Positions 1-10,284 of a stretch of DNA of 36,427 bases are shown in pieces; within the stretch, counting starts at the first letter, position 1; the number at the start of each line of letters is the position of its first letter. The translations under genes and the position numbers were made by a program. Where the stretch lies: assembly GCA_903834195.1 (NCBI GenBank), contig CAILIB010000011.1, positions 1 to 36,427 of the forward strand, read 5' to 3'. Under the pieces are notes generated by a model. That model made no database searches and was not told the origin of the DNA. It was given only the letters and a program-made list of their open reading frames with translations. This stretch comes from an uncultured Candidatus Berkelbacteria bacterium (GTDB taxonomy: Bacteria > Patescibacteriota > UBA1384 > CAILIB01).

Positions 1-858
1 ACCTGCATCCATGAGGTAGGTAAGTGCTGCTCCGAGCCCGATTACGCCTTCAATATTCGGTGTACCAGCTTCGAATTTCCAGGGTACATCGTTCCACTCG
101 GCGCTTGTACGCGTTACTGTGCGAATCATATCGCCACCTGTCTGATAGGGAGGGAGATTGTTAAGTAGGGGTAGCCTTCCCCATAGAATACCGGTGCCAC
201 TTGGGCCGTAAACTTTGTGACCTGAAAAAACGAGAAAATCACAGCCAAGATCCTGTACAGAAATCGGGAAGTGGGGCGCAGCTTGCGAAGCATCGGCAAT
301 GAAAATTGCATCACTCCCCTGCTCGACTGCAATTTTTTTCAGCTCGGCAAATGGGGTAATTGTTCCTAACACATTTGAACACAGTGACAGCGAAATAATT
401 CGTGTGTGTTCTGTAAGTGCATTTTTAAAGCTTTCAATGTCTATATTCCCGTTTTCTGTAAGCTCAACAAATGTTATGGTTACACCTTGAATTTGTTGCC
501 ATGGCACAAGGTTTGCATGGTGCTCTAGGGCAGAAACTATGATTTCGTCACCTTCCTTAAGTGTTGGCGCAAGGCCATGTGCAAGGAGATTAAGTCCTTC
601 AGTTGCACTACGGGTAAAGATAATTTCTTCAGGTTGATTGGCGCTCATAAAACGGGCTACAGTACTTCGAACCTGTTCGTACTGCTCAGATGCATTCACG
701 CCAAGTGGGTAGAGCGTGCGGTGAATAGTGGCATATTCGGTACGGTAAAAACTATTTACACTCTGAATAACTACTTCAGGTTTCTGGGTAGTGGCGGCGC
801 TATCGAGGTACACCAAGTCGGGGTGTGCGGTAAAAATGGGGAAATCAGCTTTGTACAT
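1..858 (-). CDS. sufS: SufS-like cysteine desulfurase, 5' part only (3' end lies beyond the window edge)
   Basis: Manual minus-strand reading from ATG at 858 gives MYKADFPIFTAHPDLVYLDSAATTQKPEVV...SALEHHANLVPWQQ...ISLSLCSNVLGT...DASQAAPHFPISVQDLGCDFLVFSGHKVYGPSGTGILWG..., open to base 1. Contains the class V aminotransferase PLP-lysine motif SGHK. Not in the ORF track, apparently because it is open at the edge. Confidence 0.96.
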   Translation of the reverse strand, partial: MYKADFPIFTAHPDLVYLDSAATTQKPEVVIQSVNSFYRTEYATIHRTLYPLGVNASEQYEQVRSTVARFMSANQPEEIIFTRSATEGLNLLAHGLAPTLKEGDEIIVSALEHHANLVPWQQIQGVTITFVELTENGNIDIESFKNALTEHTRIISLSLCSNVLGTITPFAELKKIAVEQGSDAIFIADASQAAPHFPISVQDLGCDFLVFSGHKVYGPSGTGILWGRLPLLNNLPPYQTGGDMIRTVTRTSAEWNDVPWKFEAGTPNIEGVIGLGAALTYLMDAG

Positions 859-1408
859 CGTGAATAAATGCGTCAATGAGGAGCTTTTCAGCCTCTAATT
901 TAGAGATTCCTCGGCTACGGGCGTAGAAAAGGTCTGTGTCCGTTACAGTTCGTATTGTAGCAGCATGGGAGCACTTTACCTCGTTTGCCAGAATTTCTAG
1001 TGAGGGAGTGGTCCAGCTTTGCCCTTCTTCACCGAGAAGAAGTGAATGATGATTGAGGAATGATTCTGAATTTTGGGCACCTTCTTCAATTCTGATAACA
1101 CCGGTATAGCGAGGTTGGCCACCGTTTGTAACGAGTGTTCTAATAAGTGTTTCAGCTTGTGTATGAGGTGCGTGGTGTATCACCTTTGTTTCCAAGATTG
1201 GTGCTGTATTATCAGATTTAACCAGACCAGTTACTCGAATTCGGCAATCTGAGTGTCGCAGGTGAAAGGTGTACGTCTGGTTTTTTGTCTCGCCGAGTTC
1301 CAGGTGGTAGTGATATTCACCTGCTGGCACCTCAATATCCCCGCTCTGAGATGCGGTGAGAATAATGCGCTGGGTGTGTTCGGCCAGGTGAAGTCGCTTG
1401 GATTCCAT
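845..1408 (-). CDS. sufD: SufD-like Fe-S assembly scaffold, short form (187 aa)
   Basis: SufB/SufD C-terminal beta-helix-like sequence (YTGVIRIEEGAQNSESFLNHHSLLLGEEGQSWTTPSLEILANEVKCSHAATI...FYARSRGISKLEAEKLLIDAFI) and position in the suf operon. Confidence 0.9.
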   Translation of the reverse strand: MESKRLHLAEHTQRIILTASQSGDIEVPAGEYHYHLELGETKNQTYTFHLRHSDCRIRVTGLVKSDNTAPILETKVIHHAPHTQAETLIRTLVTNGGQPRYTGVIRIEEGAQNSESFLNHHSLLLGEEGQSWTTPSLEILANEVKCSHAATIRTVTDTDLFYARSRGISKLEAEKLLIDAFIHDVQS

Positions 1409-1443
1409 GTGAGGTAGTTATATCTGATTTTACCTCTTATATC

Positions 1444-1472
1444 TAGACATTTTGCTGATTTTAGTGTATACA
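1444..1472 (+). promoter_or_regulatory. Sigma70-like promoter for the 1484-1630 unit
   Basis: TAGACA (1444-1449), 17-bp spacer, TATACA (1467-1472). The palindrome GTGTATACAC (1464-1473) could also serve the opposite strand (sufD). Confidence 0.5.
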
Positions 1473-1483
1473 CAATAAGCAAA

Positions 1484-1630
1484 ATGGATTTTCTTCTTGC
1501 CTTGCTCAAGGATGTTTTTGTTGTAAAGCTGAATCCGTTTCATTGGTTCCCAATGCTCGGACTCCTGATATGTTTTTTTGGATCACTACGGCAACATGTA
1601 GTGTTCAACTGGTCTCGTCGGCGGGGGTAA
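1484..1630 (+). CDS. Putative small hydrophobic protein (48 aa), antisense in the sufB-sufD gap
   Basis: ATG at 1484 to TAA at 1628-1630: MDFLLALLKDVFVVKLNPFHWFPMLGLLICFFGSLRQHVVFNWSRRRG. Preceded by TAGACA-N17-TATACA and followed by a strong terminator overlapping the stop codon. Confidence 0.5.
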   Translation: MDFLLALLKDVFVVKLNPFHWFPMLGLLICFFGSLRQHVVFNWSRRRG

Positions 1631-1650
1631 ATCCCCGCCCTCTTTTTTTG
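1620..1650 (+). terminator. Intrinsic terminator
   Basis: GGCGGGG-gtaaat-CCCCGCC followed by ctcTTTTTTT on the + strand; no T-tract in the minus orientation. Confidence 0.8.
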
Positions 1651-1654
1651 TTTA

Positions 1655-3046
1655 TTACCCTACTGAGCCTTCCATTTGAAGCTCAATCAACCGGTTCATT
1701 TCAACTGCATACTCCATCGGAAGTTCTTTAATAATTGGCTCAAGAAAGCCGTTGACAATTAGTGAAGCAGCTTCGGCCTCATTTAAACCTCGAGAACGGA
1801 GATAAAACAGTTGATCTTCAGCAATTTTTGAAACTGTTGCCTCATGCTCTACTTGCACTCGAGGGTTTTGCATATCGATCGTCGGGTAGGTGTCAGATTC
1901 AGATTTGTCATCCAGAAGAAGAGCATCGCAAACCACTTTTGAGGTGATACTATGTGCTCTTTTATTACTCTTCACGATGCCACGGTATGAAGTTCGGCCT
2001 CCGGTATGTGACACTGATTTCGAAGTGATTATTGAACTTGTATGGGGAGCGAGGTGAAAAATCTTGCTGCCGGCGTCTTGATGTTGTCCTTCCCCTGCAA
2101 CTGCAAGTGAGAGAATTTCAGCCCGTGCACCTTCGCCTATCAGGAAAACTGATGGGTATTTCATGGTAACTTTGGAACCCAGGTTACAATCAACCCACTC
2201 CATGGTGGCATTTTTGTGTGCAGTTGCCCGTTTGGTTACGAGGTTATACACATTTGATGACCAGTTCTGAATCGTCGTGTAGCGCACACGTGAGCCTTCT
2301 AAACAAATAACCTCTACAACTGCCGAATGGAGGGAGTCGGTGCTGTAAATAGGCGCTGAGCAGCCTTCTACGTAGTGAACGTAGGCACCTTCTTCAGCAA
2401 TAATGAGTGTTCGCTCAAACTGTCCTGCATTGCGCGCATTAATGCGGAAGTAGGCTTGTAATGGAATTGTCATTTGTACGCCTTTTGGAACAAAGACAAA
2501 TGAGCCTCCACTCCAAACTGCTGTATTTAGAGCTGCAAACTTGTTGTCGGTGGCAGGAATGATTGTGCCAAAATGCTGTTTGATAATTTCAGGGTGTTCA
2601 CGTAAGGCACTGTCCATATCGAGGAAAAGTACTCCTAGCTCTTCCCATTCTTTTTGCAGGCTGTGGTAGACAACTTCACTTTCATACTGTGCACCAACCC
2701 CTGCGAGGTACTTCTTTTCAGCTTCTGGGACACCGATACGATCAAAGGTTTGACGGATCTTTTCAGGGACATCATCCCAGGTGCGTTCTGGTCGGTCTTG
2801 TGAACGGAGAAAATAGGTCATTTCATCGAAGTTGAGCTCGGAAAGATCAGCTCCCCAGGTAGGCATTGGCTTTTCTTGAAAAATCTTAAACGCAGCGAGG
2901 CGCTTTTCAAGCATCCAGTCTGGCTCATTTTTGTACGCCGAAATTGCCCGTACAGTTTCCTCTGTGAGTCCACGAGGTGTGCGAGCTAAGTACTCTTCAG
3001 GGTCTGAGAAGCCGAGGGAATAGGGAGTAGCTGAAAATGTATTCAT
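1655..3046 (-). CDS. sufB: SufB Fe-S cluster assembly protein
   Basis: 463 aa with SufB signatures (GVFVPKGVQ-like [51 protein letters not shown]..., [15 protein letters not shown]). Confidence 0.97.
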   Translation of the reverse strand: MNTFSATPYSLGFSDPEEYLARTPRGLTEETVRAISAYKNEPDWMLEKRLAAFKIFQEKPMPTWGADLSELNFDEMTYFLRSQDRPERTWDDVPEKIRQTFDRIGVPEAEKKYLAGVGAQYESEVVYHSLQKEWEELGVLFLDMDSALREHPEIIKQHFGTIIPATDNKFAALNTAVWSGGSFVFVPKGVQMTIPLQAYFRINARNAGQFERTLIIAEEGAYVHYVEGCSAPIYSTDSLHSAVVEVICLEGSRVRYTTIQNWSSNVYNLVTKRATAHKNATMEWVDCNLGSKVTMKYPSVFLIGEGARAEILSLAVAGEGQHQDAGSKIFHLAPHTSSIITSKSVSHTGGRTSYRGIVKSNKRAHSITSKVVCDALLLDDKSESDTYPTIDMQNPRVQVEHEATVSKIAEDQLFYLRSRGLNEAEAASLIVNGFLEPIIKELPMEYAVEMNRLIELQMEGSVG

Positions 3047-3795
3047 GATCGGTGAATATCTTTCCGAAAATCTAGCTCCTCAGGTACAAACTTTCGCGGA
3101 ACAAGAAGTGTATTCCAGTGTTTGAACTGTTTGTATAACCCGATTATTCCAAGGTGATGTGAGTGATAAACCGTCATATGAGGGTCAAAAAGCAGTGTTT
3201 TTCCATTTGAAATTGCCCAGGTTGCCCATTCAACATCTTCTCCACCTGCAGCCCAGTTTTCGTTAAACTGATGCTGTAACCAGAGCGATTTTCGTATTGC
3301 TGAATTAACATTCTGTAATGTTCCACTTTTTGCAGCTTTTTCGATTCGAACACCTTTGAGGAGGTGACGCCAATAGAATGGATATGTAATAAGAATTTCG
3401 GAAATAGTACATGGTTTTCTAGGAAGAGTACTTCCAGAAACTCCGGCATTTTTTGAATCTTTAAAATGTCGTACTACAGTTGAGAAATACTGATTTCCTT
3501 TAAGGAGGCAGTGACCTGAAAATGAAAATACTATCTCATTATTTGCTTGGGCAAACCCTAAATTGAGTGACTTTGGATAGGTAAATTGTTTTTGATCTAA
3601 TTTCACAATTTCTGCACCATGCATTTCTGCAACTTCCGATGTTGTGTCGGTTGATCCGTTATCAACGACGATTATTTGGATTTTATTTTGTGGATACGAC
3701 TGACTTTTTATACTACAGAGAAGTTCATTAAGTTGTTCTGCTTCGTTATATGCACGTATAACAACCGAAATATGAGGTTCTTCAAAGTCCGACAT
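3043..3795 (-). CDS. GT2-family (GT-A fold) glycosyltransferase
   Basis: [44 protein letters not shown]...[11 protein letters not shown]. Likely start [12 protein letters not shown] at 3795 rather than 3834, overlapping the sufC stop by 14 nt. Confidence 0.88.
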   Translation of the reverse strand: MSDFEEPHISVVIRAYNEAEQLNELLCSIKSQSYPQNKIQIIVVDNGSTDTTSEVAEMHGAEIVKLDQKQFTYPKSLNLGFAQANNEIVFSFSGHCLLKGNQYFSTVVRHFKDSKNAGVSGSTLPRKPCTISEILITYPFYWRHLLKGVRIEKAAKSGTLQNVNSAIRKSLWLQHQFNENWAAGGEDVEWATWAISNGKTLLFDPHMTVYHSHHLGIIGLYKQFKHWNTLLVPRKFVPEELDFRKDIHRS

Positions 3796-4522
3796 ACCCG
3801 CTTTTTTCGAGTGCATGTGCCAATTCAGATCCACCTGTTTTAACTATTATGCCATCTTGCATAATATGGACTGTAGTTGGTGTGATGTAGTCTAAGAGGC
3901 GCTGATAGTGGGTGATAATGAGGAAGGTAACTTCAGAGTTTCTTTCTCGAAGTATATGAACTGCATTTGCTACAATTTTAATTGCATCAATATCTAACCC
4001 TGAGTCAATTTCATCGAGAATTACCAGTTTTGGATTGAGTACTAGCATTTGAAGCATTTCTAGGCGTTTTTTTTCACCTCCTGAAAAGCCATCATTTACA
4101 CTTCGTTCAGCAAAGCTCATCGGAATTCCTAATACTTTCATCTCAGTGCGGAGTATTTTAATGAATCCTGCAACGCCTGTTAGTGTTTTTTGTTGTGCTT
4201 TTTCCTGCGCGTTTAGGGCAAGACGGAGAAAGTGGGCGACGCTTACGCCAGGGATACTCATAGGATACTGAAAGGCAAGGAAGATCCCCTGTTGAGCACG
4301 TTCTTCCGGTGCTAGAGCTAGTACATCACTATTCCCAAATTTGATCGTGCCAGAATAGACTTCATATCCTGGGTGCCCTGCGATAATATTGGCGAGGGTT
4401 GATTTACCAGAGCCATTTGGTCCCATTATTGCGTGAATCTCCCCCGATTTTGCAGATAGGGAAAAGCCTTTAAGAATTTCTTGGTCAGTAATTCCAGCGT
4501 GGAGTGATTTAATTTCGAGCAT
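3782..4522 (-). CDS. sufC: SufC ATPase
   Basis: Walker A GPNGSGKS, signature FSGGEKKRLE, Walker B LVILDEIDSGLD, in suf context. Confidence 0.97.
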   Translation of the reverse strand: MLEIKSLHAGITDQEILKGFSLSAKSGEIHAIMGPNGSGKSTLANIIAGHPGYEVYSGTIKFGNSDVLALAPEERAQQGIFLAFQYPMSIPGVSVAHFLRLALNAQEKAQQKTLTGVAGFIKILRTEMKVLGIPMSFAERSVNDGFSGGEKKRLEMLQMLVLNPKLVILDEIDSGLDIDAIKIVANAVHILRERNSEVTFLIITHYQRLLDYITPTTVHIMQDGIIVKTGGSELAHALEKSGYVGL

Positions 4523-4802
4523 AAGGTAGTGGAATATTTGGAGCTTCGTGAGTTGTAGGCTCGTCGTTTACGGCTACCACATCTTCAACTTCTTCAACAC
4601 GAATCATAAGCATTTCTTTGAGTCCGTATTCCAGGGTAATGTCAGCAGCTGCACACCCAACACATGCACCAATAAAACGAAGGGCAACAATATTGTCTTC
4701 ACTAATACTAACCAACTCAATACTTCCTCCGTGAAGTCCGAGGACTGGTTGCACTTCGGTGATTACTGCTTGAACCTTATCGTGAAGCGGATGTGTGCGC
4801 AT
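4509..4802 (-). CDS. NifU-like C-terminal domain (Nfu-type) Fe-S scaffold
   Basis: VQPVLGLHGGSIELVSI...GACVGCAAADITLEYGLKEML with CxxC. Likely start MRTHPLHDK at 4802, with extended -10 TGGTATGCT just upstream on the minus strand. Confidence 0.9.
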   Translation of the reverse strand: MRTHPLHDKVQAVITEVQPVLGLHGGSIELVSISEDNIVALRFIGACVGCAAADITLEYGLKEMLMIRVEEVEDVVAVNDEPTTHEAPNIPLPYARN

Positions 4803-4864
4803 ATGGGAGGAGCATACCAAAAACAGGCTTTTCTGGCTATACTCTGTTGGAAAGGATATGTTTT

Positions 4865-5758
4865 ATGCTGAAAAACTGGATGTTAAATCGGTTGAGAGGT
4901 GAAGTAAAGAAAGTCACTGGAATTGAGGTTCCGACAAATGACAATCTTGTCTCTTTGGCTGGCTTAAAACAAGTTGTTATTCCAAGCTCTCTCGTTTTTT
5001 ACCAGGGTAAGCCGATAGTTCGGCAGTATTTTGCTGTGCAGGATCAAACAATTGCTACAAAGCAGCAGGTTTTATTCTTGGCAGCTAGCATGGTTCAAAA
5101 AGGGCAGCATTCAATTCTCCAATCCCTCCTTCATGCAGCAAAAGAAAGTGGGATTGTTACGCGTGAAGCAGATATGGACACTGTTGAAGAAATGGGAAGT
5201 ATTGGTCGGCTTGATCGCACAATGTATGTGCTTGGTGATGAAAAGATGATGGCGCAGCAAGAGATTGAACTTGGTGTAACTGTGCAAACTCTTGCACATC
5301 AATTTGAATTAGATGGAAAATATACACTGTTTCTCGCACAACGACACCCAAAGCGATTACTTGCTATTTTTGCCTGTGAGTACGAGTTGAAGCCTGGCTG
5401 TGCAGATGTGATTACTGAATTGCGTCAGCTCGGTGTTGAATCAATTCTTCTGACTGGGGTGAAAACGAGAATTGCTAAAGGGTTAGGAAATAGACTGTCA
5501 GTATCACTCATTCACAGTGAGCTAAGTGAACAGGAAAAAGACAGGGTTGTGAGTGGCTTGGTGCACCAGCAGCCTGCTTCAGCCATTCTTCTTGGGGAGG
5601 ATTCTCGCCAAAGTTACCCTTCACAGCTTACAATAGGTGTAGAAGGTCAAAAAGGTACAATAACTATTCCTACACTTGCCGAGTTGCCACTCCTAATGAA
5701 GAGTGTTCAACGTGGCATATCCGAAATTCGATCAAAATTACCATTTAGTAAACTATAG
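4865..5758 (+). CDS. Soluble protein resembling the N/P (HAD) domains of P1B-type ATPases, catalytic motifs absent
   Basis: VIPSSLVFYQGKPIVRQYF...VLFLAASMVQKGQHSILQSLLHAAKESGIV...YELKPGCADVITELRQLGVESILLTGVKTRIAKGLGNRL... parallels CopA-type N/P domains. No predicted TM region. Start at 4865 preferred, after a TATACT -10 near 4834. Confidence 0.7.
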   Translation: MLKNWMLNRLRGEVKKVTGIEVPTNDNLVSLAGLKQVVIPSSLVFYQGKPIVRQYFAVQDQTIATKQQVLFLAASMVQKGQHSILQSLLHAAKESGIVTREADMDTVEEMGSIGRLDRTMYVLGDEKMMAQQEIELGVTVQTLAHQFELDGKYTLFLAQRHPKRLLAIFACEYELKPGCADVITELRQLGVESILLTGVKTRIAKGLGNRLSVSLIHSELSEQEKDRVVSGLVHQQPASAILLGEDSRQSYPSQLTIGVEGQKGTITIPTLAELPLLMKSVQRGISEIRSKLPFSKL

Positions 5759-5760
5759 TC

Positions 5761-7041
5761 ATGCCACTCCACTTTTCCGAACAGTTTGGTTTTTCCGACC
5801 AGGATTTCGCCGATGTTCAGTCTAAGCGGGAGCAAGCGGCGGCGACAGTTCGGGAAATGAATAGTAAGGGTGAACTTGGTTTTACCAAGTTGCCGTATGC
5901 CAATATTGATCAGATTATTAGTTTGGCAAACGAGTTGCGCTCAGAATTTGCTGATGTAGTTCTCATAGGTATAGGTGGTTCTGACTTGGGAAGTCGAGCT
6001 GTTCATCGTGCGTTGAATAGTCCTTATTTCAACTTAAACGAACAGCGACGAAATGGAAGTCCACGACTATTCTTTACAGGTGATACAACTGATCCAGTTG
6101 CGCTTTCTGAAGTAATTGAGGAAGTTGATTGGAATCATGCATGTGTAATTCTTGTTTCAAAATCTGGTAATACAGTTGAACAGATGAGTACGTTTGTTCT
6201 ATTGCGTCAAAGGTTGTTGGATGCAGTAGGTGATAATCAGACAAAACGGGCAATAATTACAATCACAGATGGTGAAAAGGGTACGTTACATGATGTTACG
6301 ATCCAGGAAGGGTATCGAACTCTTGCGGTGCCCGGTGATGTTGGTGGCCGCTTTTCAGTACTCACAAGTGCAGGTCTTTTGCCCTTGGCAGTCGCGGGTA
6401 TTGATATTCAAGGTCTTCTGAAAGGTGCTGCTGATATGTCGATTGATGACGATCGCCCACTCGCCTACGCCACGCTCCAGTATTTGGCATATACCAAGCG
6501 TGAACAACGGATTCATGTCTTTATGCCGTACACATATAGCCTGCGTGAGGTTGGGTTTTGGTTTCGTCAGCTTTGGGCTGAGAGTTTAGGAAAGGCCTAT
6601 GCAAAAGATGGTCAGGAAGTGCACAGTAGTCCAACTCCAATTGCTTCAGTTGGTCCTACAGATCAACATTCGCAGGTTCAGTTGTACCGTGAAGGGTTAA
6701 ATGACAAAACGTACACCTTTGTTGTAGTCAAAGAAGTTCGTGTTGATTACACGTTACCAGAAGCATTTTCAAACTTTGAAGGTGTTGCCTACCTGAAGGG
6801 TCATTCAATGAATGAAATTCTGCATGCTGAGCAGCGCAGTACTGACCAATCCCTGAAAGAAGTGGGTCGCCCAACTTGTTTAATCGAGCTTGATCGTATG
6901 GATGCATATCATGTCGGGCAACTTCTCTTTTTCCTTGAGCTTGCCACTGCGTACGCCGGTGAGATGGTTGGGATAAATACATACGATCAACCAGGTGTGG
7001 AGAGAGGTAAAGAACTTATGTATCAAATACTTGGTCGCTAA
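5761..7041 (+). CDS. pgi: Glucose-6-phosphate isomerase
   Basis: 426 aa with VLIGIGGSDLGSRAVHRAL, VILVSKSGNTVEQMSTF, GGRFSVLTSAGLLPLAVAGID, FWFRQLWAESLGK. Confidence 0.95.
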   Translation: MPLHFSEQFGFSDQDFADVQSKREQAAATVREMNSKGELGFTKLPYANIDQIISLANELRSEFADVVLIGIGGSDLGSRAVHRALNSPYFNLNEQRRNGSPRLFFTGDTTDPVALSEVIEEVDWNHACVILVSKSGNTVEQMSTFVLLRQRLLDAVGDNQTKRAIITITDGEKGTLHDVTIQEGYRTLAVPGDVGGRFSVLTSAGLLPLAVAGIDIQGLLKGAADMSIDDDRPLAYATLQYLAYTKREQRIHVFMPYTYSLREVGFWFRQLWAESLGKAYAKDGQEVHSSPTPIASVGPTDQHSQVQLYREGLNDKTYTFVVVKEVRVDYTLPEAFSNFEGVAYLKGHSMNEILHAEQRSTDQSLKEVGRPTCLIELDRMDAYHVGQLLFFLELATAYAGEMVGINTYDQPGVERGKELMYQILGR

Positions 7042-7047
7042 TAATAC

Positions 7048-7077
7048 AAAAACCCCGCTCAGCCGAGCGGGGTTTTT
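7048..7077. terminator. Bidirectional terminator between convergent pgi and pyk
   Basis: AAAAACCCCGCTC-agcc-GAGCGGGGTTTTT. Confidence 0.93.
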
Positions 7078-7093
7078 AATTCGTTCTAAATTC

Positions 7094-8170
7094 TTAGAGG
7101 CCGAACTTTTTGAACTGATTTTCAGAGCCGTACATATCGTTTTCAATGTGACGAGCAATCTTTACCATAGTCTTTACGACGAGGTCAGGGTGGTTACCAA
7201 CCATAGTCTCTTCGGAAAGCATGAGGGCGTCGGAACGATCGTACACTGCGTTAGCAACGTCAGAAACTTCAGCGCGAGTTGGGCGAATAGCTTCAGTCAT
7301 TGAAAGCATCATCTGAGTTGCAGTGATAACTGGCTTACCTTTGTGGTGTGCAAGTTGGATGATTTCCTTTTGGATAACTGGGATTTCTTCCATTGGAAGT
7401 TCAATACCAAGGTCGCCACGGGCAATCATGATAGCGTCGCAAGCTTCAATAATTTCCCATAGGTTTTCCATTGCTTTCTTACGCTCAATCTTAGCGATAA
7501 TGCATGGGTTTTGGCCCTTATCAGCACAAATTTTGCGAACTGTATCGAGTTCTTCACGTCCAGCAATGAAAGAAACTGCGATCAAATCAACACCGGTTTC
7601 AAGAAGGAAATCGAGGTCTTTGAAGTCTTTCTCTGTAAGTGAAGAAGCAGTGAGCTCAGTGTCAGGAACGTTGATACTCTTACGTTGCTTGAGTACTCCA
7701 CCATTCAACATCTTTACAGTGATGCGGTGTCCATCAACATTTGTAATAGTGCCTTCTAGAGCGCCGTCGGCGAAGATGATTGGCTCACCTGCTTTAACAT
7801 CGTTGTGCAGATTGTCATCATTGATTGGAAGTTCACCATCTTTAATGTCGCCACCATTGGTCACGAACACATAGGTTTCACTAGCAACGAGGTCAACTTT
7901 TTCACCTGGAAGCATACCAACGCGGATGTTTTGACCCTGTAGATCTGCCTGCATCTTAACTGAGGTGCCAAGCTTTGCGTTGAGTGCTTTGAGGTTACTC
8001 AGACGTTCACGGTACTCGTCGTACTGAGCGTGGGCGAAGTTATTGCGGAGCACATCGGCGCCAGCCAGGATGAGCTTCTCCATGGTTTCAATATCGGAAC
8101 TAACTGGTCCAAGACCACAGACAATTTTTGTACGAGGTTTGCCCGTACTTTCAGGTGAGGTGAAAGGCAT
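7094..8170 (-). CDS. pyk: Pyruvate kinase, short and divergent, lacking the C-terminal domain
   Basis: 358 aa: TKIVCGLGPVSSD, IIAKIERKKAMENL, IMIARGDLGIELP, ATQMMLSM...RPTRAEVSDVANAV. Ends shortly after the barrel. Confidence 0.9.
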   Translation of the reverse strand: MPFTSPESTGKPRTKIVCGLGPVSSDIETMEKLILAGADVLRNNFAHAQYDEYRERLSNLKALNAKLGTSVKMQADLQGQNIRVGMLPGEKVDLVASETYVFVTNGGDIKDGELPINDDNLHNDVKAGEPIIFADGALEGTITNVDGHRITVKMLNGGVLKQRKSINVPDTELTASSLTEKDFKDLDFLLETGVDLIAVSFIAGREELDTVRKICADKGQNPCIIAKIERKKAMENLWEIIEACDAIMIARGDLGIELPMEEIPVIQKEIIQLAHHKGKPVITATQMMLSMTEAIRPTRAEVSDVANAVYDRSDALMLSEETMVGNHPDLVVKTMVKIARHIENDMYGSENQFKKFGL

Positions 8171-8303
8171 GAGTAACTGCTATTTAACGATCTTTTAATA
8201 TGAGGTGCCTCGATAGCATACCATAATCTTCTCGATTGGCAAAGGTTCAAAATGGGCTTGAAAATTGGGGTGGTCTAATTTGTATTGCTACAAACCCATC
8301 AAT

Positions 8304-8337
8304 AAAAAAATGGAGCAGCCGAGTATCCGGGCTGCTC
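8304..8337 (-). terminator. Terminator for the 8352-8870 gene
   Basis: Minus strand GAGCAGCCC-ggatactc-GGCTGCTC followed by catTTTTTTT. Confidence 0.8.
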
Positions 8338-8351
8338 TGCGAGCGATTTAG

Positions 8352-8870
8352 TTAGTAGTGAGGTTCGTCGTAGCTGGGAATTTTGGGATCCAACCCCTTT
8401 TCAAGTACTGTCGTGAGTGTTGACTCACCTTTTTCGTTGATAAAGACCTCACTATAAAGTTCAGTTTCAGTGTAAATGTCCGTCTGAGTTTTAAACAGTA
8501 TTGGACGGAAACAGTGCACGATATTTCCTTGCTTGGTCGTTCGAAATGACGACCTAAAACCAAGATTGTCGAACCTGATAGTGTACGCTGGTTCCCAGGA
8601 TTGATTGGTTCGGAGTGTATGAATCACGAACATTCTGTTTGATCCAAGCTCATCCTTTGTTTGTGTAACCGACTTCAAGACGAGTGTCTTATTGTCCGGC
8701 ATCCAGTAATCGACACCCTCTTTCATTTCCTTAGGCTTCTTGTCGATTAGTTGAATGGCTAGGTCAATAATTCCCTTCTTAAGTTTCGGTGGAACAGGAA
8801 CGTGTTGTGCAAACGCCGACGAGATGATAGCTCCGATTAAAAAAGCGGTGGCCAAAAACTTTAAATTCAC
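8352..8870 (-). CDS. Hypothetical secreted protein
   Basis: N-terminal signal-peptide-like MNLKFLATAFLIGAIISSAFA; adjacent terminator. Confidence 0.65.
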   Translation of the reverse strand: MNLKFLATAFLIGAIISSAFAQHVPVPPKLKKGIIDLAIQLIDKKPKEMKEGVDYWMPDNKTLVLKSVTQTKDELGSNRMFVIHTLRTNQSWEPAYTIRFDNLGFRSSFRTTKQGNIVHCFRPILFKTQTDIYTETELYSEVFINEKGESTLTTVLEKGLDPKIPSYDEPHY

Positions 8871-8950
8871 ACCGGCATACTAACTGAAAACAGCGATTTA
8901 GTCCAGGTGAATATCAGATAGGCGTTGAATCTATTCATCAATCGCGCTAA

Positions 8951-10282
<1,332 letters not shown>

Positions 10283-10284
10283 AT

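Noticed and set aside
1231-1509. 92-aa minus-strand ORF overlapping sufD
   Set aside because: Alternate frame of sufD and its promoter region; no domain-like sequence.
1543-1731. 62-aa + strand ORF
   Set aside because: Reads through the terminator hairpin and into antisense sufB; the 48-aa ORF in another frame has better promoter and terminator support.
7323-7874. 183-aa + strand ORF
   Set aside because: Entirely antisense to well-conserved pyruvate kinase; low-complexity Ser/Ile-rich translation typical of a shadow ORF.
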